64,000 bases of DNA from Rhizobium sullae (GTDB lineage: Bacteria; Pseudomonadota; Alphaproteobacteria; Rhizobiales; Rhizobiaceae), in assembly GCF_025200715.1 (NCBI RefSeq), contig NZ_CP104143.1:1550001-1614000 (forward strand). The letters run 5' to 3'. A program made the translations under genes and the position numbers. The notes beneath the pieces are model-generated. The model saw only the letters and a program-made list of their open reading frames with translations, did not search any database and was not told the origin of the DNA. Shown piece after piece: positions 27,351-35,324 of the stretch. Every line of letters starts with the position of its first letter. Positions within the stretch are counted from its first letter, which is position 1.

Positions 27351-27370
27351 GCGGAAACGCAAATTTCCGC
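27351..27370 (+). repeat. 7-bp inverted repeat between the desulfurase and sufB
   Basis: GCGGAAA, loop CGCAAA, then TTTCCGC. It is a perfect stem in the only sizeable gap before the later suf genes. There is no run of T after it, so an ordinary terminator is unlikely. It may mark RNA processing or partial attenuation that sets the level of sufBCD relative to the first gene. Confidence 0.4.
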
Positions 27371-27476
27371 TTGCCAATCGGGCTGAAAAACCCCTTTTGG
27401 CCACCTACATACGGGGTAAGGAAAACTGCCCCAAGACAAGCTGCCGGACCTTTACCCGGCGAGATTGGAGAACGAT

Positions 27477-28946
27477 ATGCCCGCCGTCCAAGAAACGGTT
27501 GAACGCGTCCGCCAGATCGATGTGGACCAGTACAAATATGGCTTCGAAACCATCATCGAGATGGACAAGGCACCCAAGGGCCTGTCCGAGGAGATCATTG
27601 GCTTCATCTCCGCCAAGAAGCGTGAGCCGGAATGGATGCTCGAATGGCGCCTTGAGGCCTACAAGCGCTGGCTGACGATGGACGAGCCCACCTGGGCGCG
27701 CGTCGACTATCCGAAGATTGATTTCAACGATATCCACTACTACGCCGCGCCGAAGAGCACCTCCGGCCCGTCGTCGCTGGACGAGGTCGATCCGGAGCTG
27801 CTGAAGGTTTACGAAAAGCTCGGCATCCCGCTGCGCGAGCAGGAAATCCTCGCCGGCGTCGAGAAGTCGCGGATCGCCGTCGATGCCGTCTTCGATTCCG
27901 TTTCGGTGGTGACGACCTTCAAGGAAGAGCTGAAGAAGGCCGGCGTGATCTTCATGTCGATCTCGGAAGCGATCCGCGAGCATCCGGAGCTGGTGAAGAA
28001 ATATCTCGGCACGGTCGTTCCGCAGACCGACAATTACTATGCGACGCTGAACTCCGCTGTTTTCACCGACGGCTCCTTCGTCTTCGTGCCGAAGGGCGTC
28101 CGCTGCCCGATGGAGCTTTCCACATATTTCCGTATTAACGAGAAGAATACTGGACAGTTCGAGCGCACGCTGATTATCGCTGAGGAAGGCGCCTATGTGT
28201 CCTACCTCGAAGGCTGCACGGCGCCGCAGCGTGATGAAAACCAGCTGCATGCCGCCGTTGTCGAACTGATCGCTCTCGATGATGCCGAAATCAAGTATTC
28301 CACCGTCCAGAACTGGTATCCGGGCGATGCGCAGGGCAAGGGCGGCATCTACAACTTCGTCACCAAGCGCGGCGATTGCCGCGGCGACCGCTCGAAGATT
28401 TCGTGGACGCAGGTCGAGACCGGCTCCGCGATCACCTGGAAATATCCGTCCTGCATCCTGCGCGGCGACGACAGCCGCGGGGAGTTCTATTCGATCGCCG
28501 TGTCCAACGGACATCAGCAGGTCGACAGCGGCACCAAGATGATCCATCTCGGCAAGAACACGTCGAGCCGCATCATTTCCAAGGGCATCGCCGCAGGCGT
28601 GTCGCAGAACACTTATCGCGGTCAGGTTTCGGCTCACCGCAGGGCGTCGAACGCGCGCAACTTCACGCAGTGCGACTCGCTCTTGATCGGCGACAGGTGT
28701 GGCGCCCATACCGTGCCTTACATCGAGGCGAAGAATTCGACGGCACATTTCGAGCACGAGGCGACCACCTCAAAGATCTCCGAAGACCAGCTCTTCTACT
28801 GCCTGCAGCGCGGCATTCCGGCGGAAGCGGCGATCGCGCTGATCGTCAACGGTTTCGTCAAGGAAGTCCTGCAGGAGTTGCCGATGGAATTCGCCGTCGA
28901 GGCGCAGAAGCTAATCAGCATCTCGCTCGAAGGCAGCGTCGGCTGA
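27477..28946 (+). CDS. sufB: Fe-S cluster assembly scaffold SufB
   Basis: A 489-residue SufB. The start is ATG 27477 with GGAG seven bases upstream; an in-frame TTG at 27465 is less likely. It forms the SufBC2D scaffold that builds iron-sulfur clusters using sulfur from SufS. Family features include [16 protein letters not shown] near the N-terminus and [17 protein letters not shown]. The beta-helix core contains [20 protein letters not shown] and [13 protein letters not shown], and the C-terminal [16 protein letters not shown] helix binds SufC. The length fits the roughly 490-residue family norm. Confidence 0.97.
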   Translation: MPAVQETVERVRQIDVDQYKYGFETIIEMDKAPKGLSEEIIGFISAKKREPEWMLEWRLEAYKRWLTMDEPTWARVDYPKIDFNDIHYYAAPKSTSGPSSLDEVDPELLKVYEKLGIPLREQEILAGVEKSRIAVDAVFDSVSVVTTFKEELKKAGVIFMSISEAIREHPELVKKYLGTVVPQTDNYYATLNSAVFTDGSFVFVPKGVRCPMELSTYFRINEKNTGQFERTLIIAEEGAYVSYLEGCTAPQRDENQLHAAVVELIALDDAEIKYSTVQNWYPGDAQGKGGIYNFVTKRGDCRGDRSKISWTQVETGSAITWKYPSCILRGDDSRGEFYSIAVSNGHQQVDSGTKMIHLGKNTSSRIISKGIAAGVSQNTYRGQVSAHRRASNARNFTQCDSLLIGDRCGAHTVPYIEAKNSTAHFEHEATTSKISEDQLFYCLQRGIPAEAAIALIVNGFVKEVLQELPMEFAVEAQKLISISLEGSVG

Positions 28947-29018
28947 CGCCAACCGAAATCACTACGCGATGGCGCGCCCGGCGCGCCTTTACCCGATTGC
29001 TTTTTATGGGACATGACC

Positions 29019-29774
29019 ATGCTTGAAATCAGAAACCTGCACGCCCGCATCGCCGAAGACGGCACCGAGATCATCCGCGGCCTGGACCTTACAGTGAAGG
29101 CCGGCGAAGTCGCTGCCATCATGGGCCCGAACGGCTCCGGCAAGTCGACGCTCTCCTACATTCTTGCGGGTCGCGAAGACTATGAAGTGACCGAAGGCGA
29201 CATCCTTTACAACGGCGAGAGCATTCTCGAGCTCGACGCCGCCGAGCGCGCCGCCAAAGGTATTTTTCTGGCTTTCCAGTATCCGGTCGAAATCCCGGGC
29301 GTCGCGACCATGCAGTTCCTGAAGGTGGCGATGAACGAGCAGCGCAAGGCGCGCGGCGAAGAAGAGCTGAAGACGCCGGATTTCATGCGTCTCGTCAAGG
29401 ACGCAGCCGGCAAGCTGCAGATCAATACCGAGATGTTGAAGCGGCCGCTGAACGTCGGCTTTTCCGGCGGTGAGAAGAAGCGCGCCGAGATCCTGCAGAT
29501 GGCGCTGCTCCAGCCGCAGCTTTGCGTGCTCGACGAAACCGATTCCGGCCTCGATATCGACGCGCTGAAGATCGTTGCCGATGGCGTCAACGCGCTGCGT
29601 TCGCCCGACCGCGCTGTGGTCGTCATCACCCACTACCAGCGCCTGCTTGATTACATCATTCCGGACACCGTTCACGTCCTCTACAAGGGCCAGGTGATCA
29701 AATCCGGCGACAAGACGCTGGCGCACGAGCTGGAAGCTAACGGCTACGCCGACATCATCGGAGCGGCAGCCTGA
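29019..29774 (+). CDS. sufC: SUF system ATPase SufC
   Basis: A 251-residue ABC-type ATPase that powers cluster assembly on SufB/SufD. Walker A is MGPNGSGKSTL near residue 35. The Q-loop lies in FLAFQYPVEIPGV, the signature motif is GFSGGEKKRAEI and Walker B is LCVLDETDSGLDID. The H-loop is VITHYQRLLDYI. Start ATG 29019 is chosen over the ATG at 29013 because GGGA then lies seven bases away. The gap to sufB is 72 bases. Confidence 0.97.
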   Translation: MLEIRNLHARIAEDGTEIIRGLDLTVKAGEVAAIMGPNGSGKSTLSYILAGREDYEVTEGDILYNGESILELDAAERAAKGIFLAFQYPVEIPGVATMQFLKVAMNEQRKARGEEELKTPDFMRLVKDAAGKLQINTEMLKRPLNVGFSGGEKKRAEILQMALLQPQLCVLDETDSGLDIDALKIVADGVNALRSPDRAVVVITHYQRLLDYIIPDTVHVLYKGQVIKSGDKTLAHELEANGYADIIGAAA

Positions 29775-29797
29775 TTCAGGCGGAAAGGACGAGTCTC

Positions 29798-31072
29798 ATG
29801 AACATGCAGACGACGAGCCGCCTGACTGCCGCGGAAGCGGCGCTCATCGAGGCTTTCAACAATCAATTCGGCGAACTGCCCGGTGACGGCGCGGTGACGG
29901 CGACCCGCGACCGGCTGCTGGACGACCTGAAGAAGGGCGGCCTGCCGACACGGCGGATCGAGGCCTGGCATTATACCGACCTCAAGAACCTACTTCGCGC
30001 CGTTCCGGCCGTTGCCGGGGACGCCGCATCGAAAGAGATCGAACCGCTGATCGAAGGTTCTTCGGTTCTCTCGATCGTGCAGGGCCATGTCGACCCAAGT
30101 GCGACTGCGGGCGAGCTTGAGATCTCCAGTTACGCGCAGCACCTGATCGACGGCTCGGCCGTGGCGGGGCTCGGCGCGCTTGGTGCGGATGATGCCGTCG
30201 GCCGCATCAACGGCAGCTTCGTGCGCGACGGCTATGTCGTTTATGTTCCGGCGGGTACCGAATTGGAAAGGCCGCTGGAGATCGATCTCGTCCATGCCGG
30301 CGGCCAGATCCATACGCGCCTGCCCGTATCGTTTGGCGCAAACGTCAAGGCGATCGTGATCGAACGTCACCTGTCGGTGACAGGCGATGAGGCACTCGTG
30401 TCCCATGTCAGTGACATCACGATCGGCGAAGGCACGGAACTCACCTGGATCATCCTGCAACAGCAAGGTGGCGAGGATACGCATCTTGGCCAGATCCGCA
30501 TCGATCTTGGCGCCAATGCCAAGCTGAAGCTGTTCGTCATCAACGCGGGCGGCAAGCTGGTGCGACAGGAGTTGCACATCAAGGTGACAGGCGAGGGTGC
30601 GGACCTGACGCTCCGGGGCATCAACCTGCTCGGCGGCGATACGCATACCGACGTGACGATGGTGCTCGGCCACAACGTTCCGCACACCGGTTCGACGGAG
30701 ATCATCCGCAACGTCGTCTTCGACCGCGCCAAGGGCGTCTTCCAGGGCATGATCCGGGTTGCGCCCGATGCGCAGAAGACCGACGCGAAAATGTCGTGCA
30801 ACACGCTGCTAATGTCGGACGATGCCGACTTCTCGACGAAGCCGGAGCTCGAGATCTTTGCCGACGACGTCCAGTGCGGCCACGGCGCGACCGTTGCGGA
30901 TATCGATGACAATCATCTCTTCTACATGATGGCGCGCGGCGTTCCGGAGAACAAGGCGCGGGCGATGCTCGTCAAGGCCTTCGTCGCCGAGATCGTCGAG
31001 GAATTGGAAGACGAAGCCCTGGTCGAGGCGCTGGAAGGCGTCATCTCGGCCTGGCTCGAAAAGCACGCCTGA
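29798..31072 (+). CDS. sufD: Fe-S cluster assembly protein SufD
   Basis: A 424-residue SufD, the paralogue partner of SufB in the SufBC2D complex. The N-terminal helical part carries PTRRIEAWHYTDLKNLLR, typical of SufD. The beta-helix core follows (LTWIILQQQGGEDTHLGQIR with GADLTLRGINLLGGDTHTD). The C-terminal CGHGATVADIDDNHLFYMMARG segment carries the conserved His used with SufB. It sits 23 bases after sufC and 12 before sufS. Confidence 0.96.
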   Translation: MNMQTTSRLTAAEAALIEAFNNQFGELPGDGAVTATRDRLLDDLKKGGLPTRRIEAWHYTDLKNLLRAVPAVAGDAASKEIEPLIEGSSVLSIVQGHVDPSATAGELEISSYAQHLIDGSAVAGLGALGADDAVGRINGSFVRDGYVVYVPAGTELERPLEIDLVHAGGQIHTRLPVSFGANVKAIVIERHLSVTGDEALVSHVSDITIGEGTELTWIILQQQGGEDTHLGQIRIDLGANAKLKLFVINAGGKLVRQELHIKVTGEGADLTLRGINLLGGDTHTDVTMVLGHNVPHTGSTEIIRNVVFDRAKGVFQGMIRVAPDAQKTDAKMSCNTLLMSDDADFSTKPELEIFADDVQCGHGATVADIDDNHLFYMMARGVPENKARAMLVKAFVAEIVEELEDEALVEALEGVISAWLEKHA

Positions 31073-31084
31073 TCGGATACCGCC

Positions 31085-32326
31085 ATGGACAAGTTAGCAC
31101 CGGCAGCCACCTACGACGTCGAAGCCATCCGCAAGGATTTTCCGATCCTTGCACGGGAGGTCTATGGCAAGCCGCTGGTCTATCTCGACAACGGCGCCTC
31201 CGCCCAGAAGCCGCAAATGGTTATCGATGCCATCTCGCGGACCTATTCGACCGAATATGCGAACGTGCACCGCGGCCTGCATTTCCTGTCCAATGCGGCA
31301 ACCGAAGCCTATGAGGGCGCGCGCGAAAAGGTTCGGCGCTTCCTGAACGCGCCGTCCGTCGACGACATCGTCTTCACGAAATCCTCGACGGAGGCGATCA
31401 ACACGGTCGCGCACGGCTGGGGCATGCCGAAGATCGGCGAGGGCGACGAGATCGTCGTCTCGATCATGGAGCACCACTCCAATATCGTGCCTTGGCATTT
31501 CATCCGCGAGCGGCAGGGCGCCAAGCTGGTCTGGGTGCCGGTGGACGACGAAGGTGCCTTCCATATCGAGGACTTCGAGAAAAGCCTGACAGAACGCACT
31601 AAGCTCGTTGCGATCACGCATATGTCGAACGCGTTGGGCACCATCGTTCCGGTCAAGGAAGTCTGCCGCATCGCCCATGAGCGCGGCATTCCGGTCTTGA
31701 TCGACGGCTCGCAGGGTGCCGTGCATCTGCCGGTCGATGTCCAGGATATCGACTGCGACTGGTACGTGATGACCGGCCACAAGCTCTACGGTCCCTCGGG
31801 AATCGGCGTGCTCTACGGCAAAAAGGAGCGGCTTCGCGAGATGCGGCCGTTCCAGGGCGGCGGCGAGATGATTTTCGAGGTGACGGAAGATGCCGTGACC
31901 TACAACGATCCGCCGCATCGCTTCGAAGCCGGCACGCCGCCAATCGTTCAGGCGATCGGCCTTGGTTATGCGCTGGATTACATGGACAAGGTCGGACGCG
32001 AGGCGATTTCACGCCATGAAGCCGATCTGACGGCCTATGCCGCCGAGCGGCTGCGGTCGATCAATTCGCTGCGCATCTTCGGAACGGCGCTGGGCAAGGG
32101 CAGCATCTTCGCCTTCGAACTCGCCGGCCTGCATCCTCATGATGTCTCGATGGTGATCGACCGGCAGGGCGTTGCGGTCCGCGCAGGCACCCATTGCGCC
32201 ATGCCGCTCTTGAAACGCTTCGGCGTCACCGCCACATGCCGTGCATCCTTCGGCATGTACAACACACGTGCCGAGGTTGATGCCTTGGCCGACGCGCTGG
32301 AATATGCGCGCAAGTTCTTTGCTTGA
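31085..32326 (+). CDS. sufS: cysteine desulfurase SufS (class II)
   Basis: A 413-residue PLP-dependent desulfurase. The cofactor lysine is Lys233 in TGHKLYGPSGIGVLYG, and the persulfide cysteine is Cys385 in the TCRASFGMYNT loop typical of SufS/CsdA enzymes. RAGTHCAMPLL precedes it. It passes sulfur to SufB, in other bacteria through SufE or SufU; neither is seen in this operon. The operon therefore encodes two desulfurases of different classes. The next gene begins 12 bases downstream. Confidence 0.96.
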   Translation: MDKLAPAATYDVEAIRKDFPILAREVYGKPLVYLDNGASAQKPQMVIDAISRTYSTEYANVHRGLHFLSNAATEAYEGAREKVRRFLNAPSVDDIVFTKSSTEAINTVAHGWGMPKIGEGDEIVVSIMEHHSNIVPWHFIRERQGAKLVWVPVDDEGAFHIEDFEKSLTERTKLVAITHMSNALGTIVPVKEVCRIAHERGIPVLIDGSQGAVHLPVDVQDIDCDWYVMTGHKLYGPSGIGVLYGKKERLREMRPFQGGGEMIFEVTEDAVTYNDPPHRFEAGTPPIVQAIGLGYALDYMDKVGREAISRHEADLTAYAAERLRSINSLRIFGTALGKGSIFAFELAGLHPHDVSMVIDRQGVAVRAGTHCAMPLLKRFGVTATCRASFGMYNTRAEVDALADALEYARKFFA

Positions 32327-32337
32327 GGAGTGTCCGT

Positions 32338-32718
32338 ATGAGCCTGGACGAAAGCGAACAGAAGACCGACGTGCGCGAGGGTATCGTGCATTCGAGCATT
32401 CCTGCCGATGAGTTGGCGCGCCTTAGCGACGACGTCATCGGCGCGCTGAAAACCGTCTACGATCCGGAAATTCCCGCCGACATTTTCGAACTCGGGCTGA
32501 TCTACAAGATCGACATCGAGGACGACCGCATGGTGAAGATCGTCATGACGCTGACGGCCCCGGGCTGCCCGGTTGCTGGCGAAATGCCGGGCTGGGTAGA
32601 GAATGCCGTCGGCGCGGTTGAAGGCGTATCCGGCGTCGAGGTCGCGATGACCTTCGATCCGCCGTGGACTCCAGATCGCATGTCGGAAGAGGCGCAGGTT
32701 GCCGTTGGCTGGTACTAG
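32338..32718 (+). CDS. SufT/DUF59 (MIP18-family) Fe-S maturation protein
   Basis: A 126-residue protein of the MIP18/DUF59 family, in rhizobial literature part of the suf operon (named sufX in the sufS2BCDS1XA arrangement). The start at ATG 32338 follows GAGGAG at 32325-32330. Family motifs are LKTVYDPEIPADIFELGLIY and MTLTAPGCPVAGEMP, with the conserved Cys in TAPGCP. Such proteins help deliver or mature iron-sulfur clusters on target enzymes, but the detailed step is not known. Confidence 0.9.
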   Translation: MSLDESEQKTDVREGIVHSSIPADELARLSDDVIGALKTVYDPEIPADIFELGLIYKIDIEDDRMVKIVMTLTAPGCPVAGEMPGWVENAVGAVEGVSGVEVAMTFDPPWTPDRMSEEAQVAVGWY

Positions 32719-32833
32719 CATGATCCCGAAAAGCTGCAGTCGGCAGGCTGGTATTGAAGCCTTAAGCTGCGCGCTTTACATTAAGACTCGAAGCACCCGA
32801 ACTTAACCCGGGTTGTGGAAGGAGAATGAGCCG

Positions 32834-33229
32834 ATGGGCTTTGCAGTGATGAGCATGACCGGCACCGCCGCGGCGCGGGTGAAGGCGATCGTCGAAAATT
32901 CCGGACCGGAGGCCAAGGGCATCCGCGTCGGCATCAAGAAGGGCGGTTGCGCCGGGATGGAATATACCATCGACCTGGTGACCGAACCCAATGCCAAGGA
33001 CGACCTGATCGAACGCGACGGCGCCAAGGTCTGGGTCGAGCCATCTGCTGTCCTCTATCTGCTCGGCACGGAACTGGACTTCGAGACGACGACGCTGCGC
33101 TCGGGCTTCACCTTCACCAACCCGAACCAGACATCGGCCTGCGGCTGCGGAGAATCCGTGGAACTGAAGCCCGCCGATCTCGCAGCGCTTGCCGCGCGCG
33201 GCGACGCGGTAGTGCCTGCCGCGCACTGA
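32834..33229 (+). CDS. sufA: A-type Fe-S carrier (SufA/IscA/HesB family)
   Basis: A 131-residue A-type carrier protein. The three cluster-binding cysteines are present: Cys39 in KKGGCAGM, and Cys103 and Cys105 in SACGCGES. Start ATG 32834 is preceded by AAGGAG; an extension to 32813 is possible but unneeded. A-type carriers take clusters from the SUF scaffold and pass them to apo-enzymes. This is the last gene of the operon, followed by a hairpin terminator at 33250-33280. The 115-base gap before it holds no clear element. Confidence 0.93.
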   Translation: MGFAVMSMTGTAAARVKAIVENSGPEAKGIRVGIKKGGCAGMEYTIDLVTEPNAKDDLIERDGAKVWVEPSAVLYLLGTELDFETTTLRSGFTFTNPNQTSACGCGESVELKPADLAALAARGDAVVPAAH

Positions 33230-33249
33230 ATTCTTCAAGGCCGCAATCG

Positions 33250-33280
33250 AAGCCGCCAGCGATGGCGGCTTTGTTATTTT
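33250..33280 (+). terminator. suf operon terminator
   Basis: GCCGCC (33252-33257), loop AGCGAT, GGCGGC (33264-33269), then TTTGTTATTTT. A classic rho-independent terminator just after the A-type carrier gene. Confidence 0.85.
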
Positions 33281-33318
33281 GATTTGTCCCTTTCAGGCAG
33301 CGAAACAGTTTCTACCGT

Positions 33319-33954
33319 ATGATCATCGAAACGCTGCTTCTACTCTTTGCCAAAGGCGCTCTTCTTGGTCTCATCGTCACCGCGCCGCCGGGGCCGATCG
33401 CGACGCTCTGCATCAACCGCAGCCTTCATCGTGGTTTCCGATCGGGTGCAGCCATCGGTATTGGGGCGGCGCTTGGCGATGCGTGCTACGCACTGGTGGC
33501 GGCCGCCGGTCTCGCAATGGTCTCGCACACCGTCGACGATTATTCACTGCCGATTGCGGCAGCCGGCGGTGCGCTTCTCATCTTTCTCGGCATCCGCGAT
33601 CTTGTGACCCCGCCTGCCGGTGCCGTGGAGGTCGGCGCCCGCGATCTCTTCGGCAAGATCGCCTCGACCTTCCTGCTGGCGATTTCGAACCCCGGCGCGC
33701 TTCTTTCGTTCGGAGGCCTCTTTGCGGGGCTTGGTCTGGTCGACGGCAATACGGTGACGGAAGTCGCGGCGATCGTCATCGGCGTGTTTTTCGGTGCAAT
33801 GGCCTGGTGGACGGCGTTGAGCGCGGCGGTCAATCTCGCCCGCGACAGGATTTCAAGCGATCTCACGCTGCTAATCCGCCGCATTTCTGGCGGGCTGATC
33901 ATCGCCTTCGGGACCGTCGTTCTCGGCTTTGCAGCGCGGCTGCTGCTTGCATAG
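33319..33954 (+). CDS. LysE/RhtB-family exporter
   Basis: A 211-residue inner-membrane protein of the LysE/RhtB amino acid exporter family. The first helix contains GLIVTAPPGPIATLCINRSL, the family's conserved PPGP segment. Next come GFRSGAAIGIGAALGDACYA, a helix ending FLGIRDL, and STFLLAISNPGALLSFGGLF, matching the NP motif of the fourth helix. About six helices are present. The exported substrate is unknown. It stands after the suf terminator and converges on the flagellar-like gene. Confidence 0.88.
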   Translation: MIIETLLLLFAKGALLGLIVTAPPGPIATLCINRSLHRGFRSGAAIGIGAALGDACYALVAAAGLAMVSHTVDDYSLPIAAAGGALLIFLGIRDLVTPPAGAVEVGARDLFGKIASTFLLAISNPGALLSFGGLFAGLGLVDGNTVTEVAAIVIGVFFGAMAWWTALSAAVNLARDRISSDLTLLIRRISGGLIIAFGTVVLGFAARLLLA

Positions 33955-33971
33955 AGAGTTGCGCGGGTAAG

Positions 33972-34247
33972 TCAGTCGCGCTTGATGCTCATCAGCAATT
34001 CCCACATGTCGGCGCCGGCCTCGAAAACGACGGCGTTCGCCTTGAAGCTTTGCTCGGCCTGGATCAGGCTCGTCAGTTCCATGAGCGGATCGACACTTTG
34101 GCCTTCATTGGCAGTCAGCGTATCGGGATCGACGCGGCTATCGCCGGGCGTGCTGATGTTCGCCACGTTGCTGGCAATCGCGCTGACCTTGCTGGTCTGG
34201 GTGCGCATGCCCGAAAGAGCGGTGTTCATGACGCTCGATACATTCAT
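33972..34247 (-). CDS. miniature flagellar rod/hook-like protein
   Basis: A 91-residue protein starting at ATG 34247. The N-terminus (MNTALSGMRTQTSKVSAIAS then NVANISTPG) matches the conserved flagellar basal-body rod motif, normally seen as ALSGLxAQxxxxxxxxNNIANxxTPG. The C-terminus (DPLMELTSLIQAEQSFKANA then VVFEAGADMWELLMSIKRD) matches the C-terminal flagellar rod motif. The two coiled-coil ends of FlgB/FlgC/FlgG-type proteins are thus joined with almost no middle domain; FlgC, the smallest standard member, is about 135 residues. No other flagellar genes lie nearby. Whether it enters the rod, caps it or has another role is unknown. Confidence 0.65.
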   Translation of the reverse strand: MNVSSVMNTALSGMRTQTSKVSAIASNVANISTPGDSRVDPDTLTANEGQSVDPLMELTSLIQAEQSFKANAVVFEAGADMWELLMSIKRD

Positions 34248-34388
34248 CAGCCGTTTCCTCACGTCTCCATAGAAGCCGCTATACAGAAGAGATTTTAGGG
34301 AAAACTGAACGCGTTTCGTTAACAGTAAGCGCAGCAAGGCGAGCAGGGCGTCCGGAAATGGCACGGAAGCTGAAAAACGGTGGTCGCC

Positions 34389-34634
34389 TCAGTTCAAGCG
34401 CGCGATCTGAGCCTGGAACGCCGTTCGATACTGGGAGGCCTCTTCAGGCGGCAGATCGGCCTGGCGAGGCTCCAGCCGGACCAACCGGCCGAGGACATGG
34501 AGAAGGTTCGTCAGATCGGCTGTATATTCGCAAAGCCAGTGATCGGGTTGAATAGCGTCCAGCGGCGAGGGCAGGCGGCGGTCGCCTATCATGGGCAGCA
34601 AGCGATCGAGCCTGCGATATGGTTCGATTGACAA
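34389..34634 (-). pseudogene. probable remnant of a type ISP restriction-modification gene (C-terminal end)
   Basis: An 81-codon open frame beginning without a good start codon (TTG at 34634). It reads PMIGDRRLPSPLDAIQPDHW then LCEYTADLTNLLHVLGRLVR and LEPRQADLPPEE. This pattern resembles, from memory, the C-terminal end of very large type ISP restriction-modification/methylase-helicase proteins (RRPPSPLDDIxPxxW...ELLNVLGRLVxLEPxQADLL). Nothing upstream in any minus frame supplies the rest of such a gene. It is therefore best read as a decayed fragment. A short real protein is possible but less likely. Confidence 0.4.
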
Positions 34635-34968
34635 CGCTTTATTCGACGATGTCGCTCATTCAAACTTTCTGCTGAGGCTGCACGTTTGGACAGAACCGTA
34701 GCGCAATGGAACAATAAAAGGGGCTGAAACTAAAAGACGAAACCTCGGATGGTCAGCCGTGGTCCGATCTTGGCTACAGATATCGAAATCCAGACGGCTG
34801 CGGCTATCGATGCCCTGCTTGTTCAACGGATCGGAATCCTCCCGAGGGAGCCCGGCGATCAGATCCATCCTTTCGCCATAGGGCGGCTGGGCGGCCCGAT
34901 GGCCTGAGGTCGTTCGCAAAGCGTCGCTTGGGAGGCCCGCCGCGGTAAGCAAAATCTGGTAGCGTCGA
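34635..34968. other. non-coding or decayed stretch
   Basis: No frame on either strand shows a recognisable protein. A minus-strand open frame to 35006 has no family character and overlaps the DUF982 gene. With the neighbouring restriction-modification remnant it looks like a site of past insertion and decay. Confidence 0.35.
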
Positions 34969-35241
34969 TCAGCCTTGAATGTCGATGCCAGCCTCGATCG
35001 CGGCATCGATGAAGGCCTTCCGCGCCTCTTCGTTGGTGCGCTTGCCCTTTATGACGTCGGCGCAGATCAGCAGAGCACGATCGAGGGCGGGGCCGTCTTC
35101 GATTGGCCAGTCCTCGATCAGCGCCCAGGAGGCGGCCTGCGTGGTCGATATGGTCATGTATTGACCTGGTTCTTCGAGGGCGAGCAGCACCGGTTTCGAC
35201 CAGGGCGCTTGCATTCTGGCTTCGCTCTGGTCTTTCGGCAT
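34969..35241 (-). CDS. DUF982 family protein
   Basis: A 90-residue protein. The core (WSKPVLLALEEPGQYMTIST, then ASWALIEDWPIEDGPALDRAL and EEARKAFIDAAIEAGI) matches DUF982, a family of small proteins found mainly in rhizobia and often present in many copies per genome. The function is unknown. The ATG at 35241 (MPKDQSEARM) is used; the second ATG ten codons in is a possible alternative. It is separated from gcvP by the gcv terminator, so it is an independent gene. Confidence 0.8.
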   Translation of the reverse strand: MPKDQSEARMQAPWSKPVLLALEEPGQYMTISTTQAASWALIEDWPIEDGPALDRALLICADVIKGKRTNEEARKAFIDAAIEAGIDIQG

Positions 35242-35283
35242 CGGGCGTGACCTTTTTTCATCGTCGGGTTGGGAGAGTGAGGC

Positions 35284-35310
35284 GGAAAACCCTCCCCACG
35301 AGGGGGAGGG
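35284..35310 (-). terminator. gcvTHP terminator
   Basis: Read on the minus strand: CCCTCCCC, loop CTCGT, GGGGAGGG, then TTTTCC. It stands just downstream of the gcvP stop codon and fits a rho-independent terminator. Confidence 0.75.
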
Positions 35311-35324
35311 GCCGTGAGGGCGTG

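Noticed and set aside
34656..35006. A 116-codon minus-strand frame next to the DUF982 gene
   Set aside because: It overlaps the DUF982 gene, has no recognisable motif and shows no sensible start signal.
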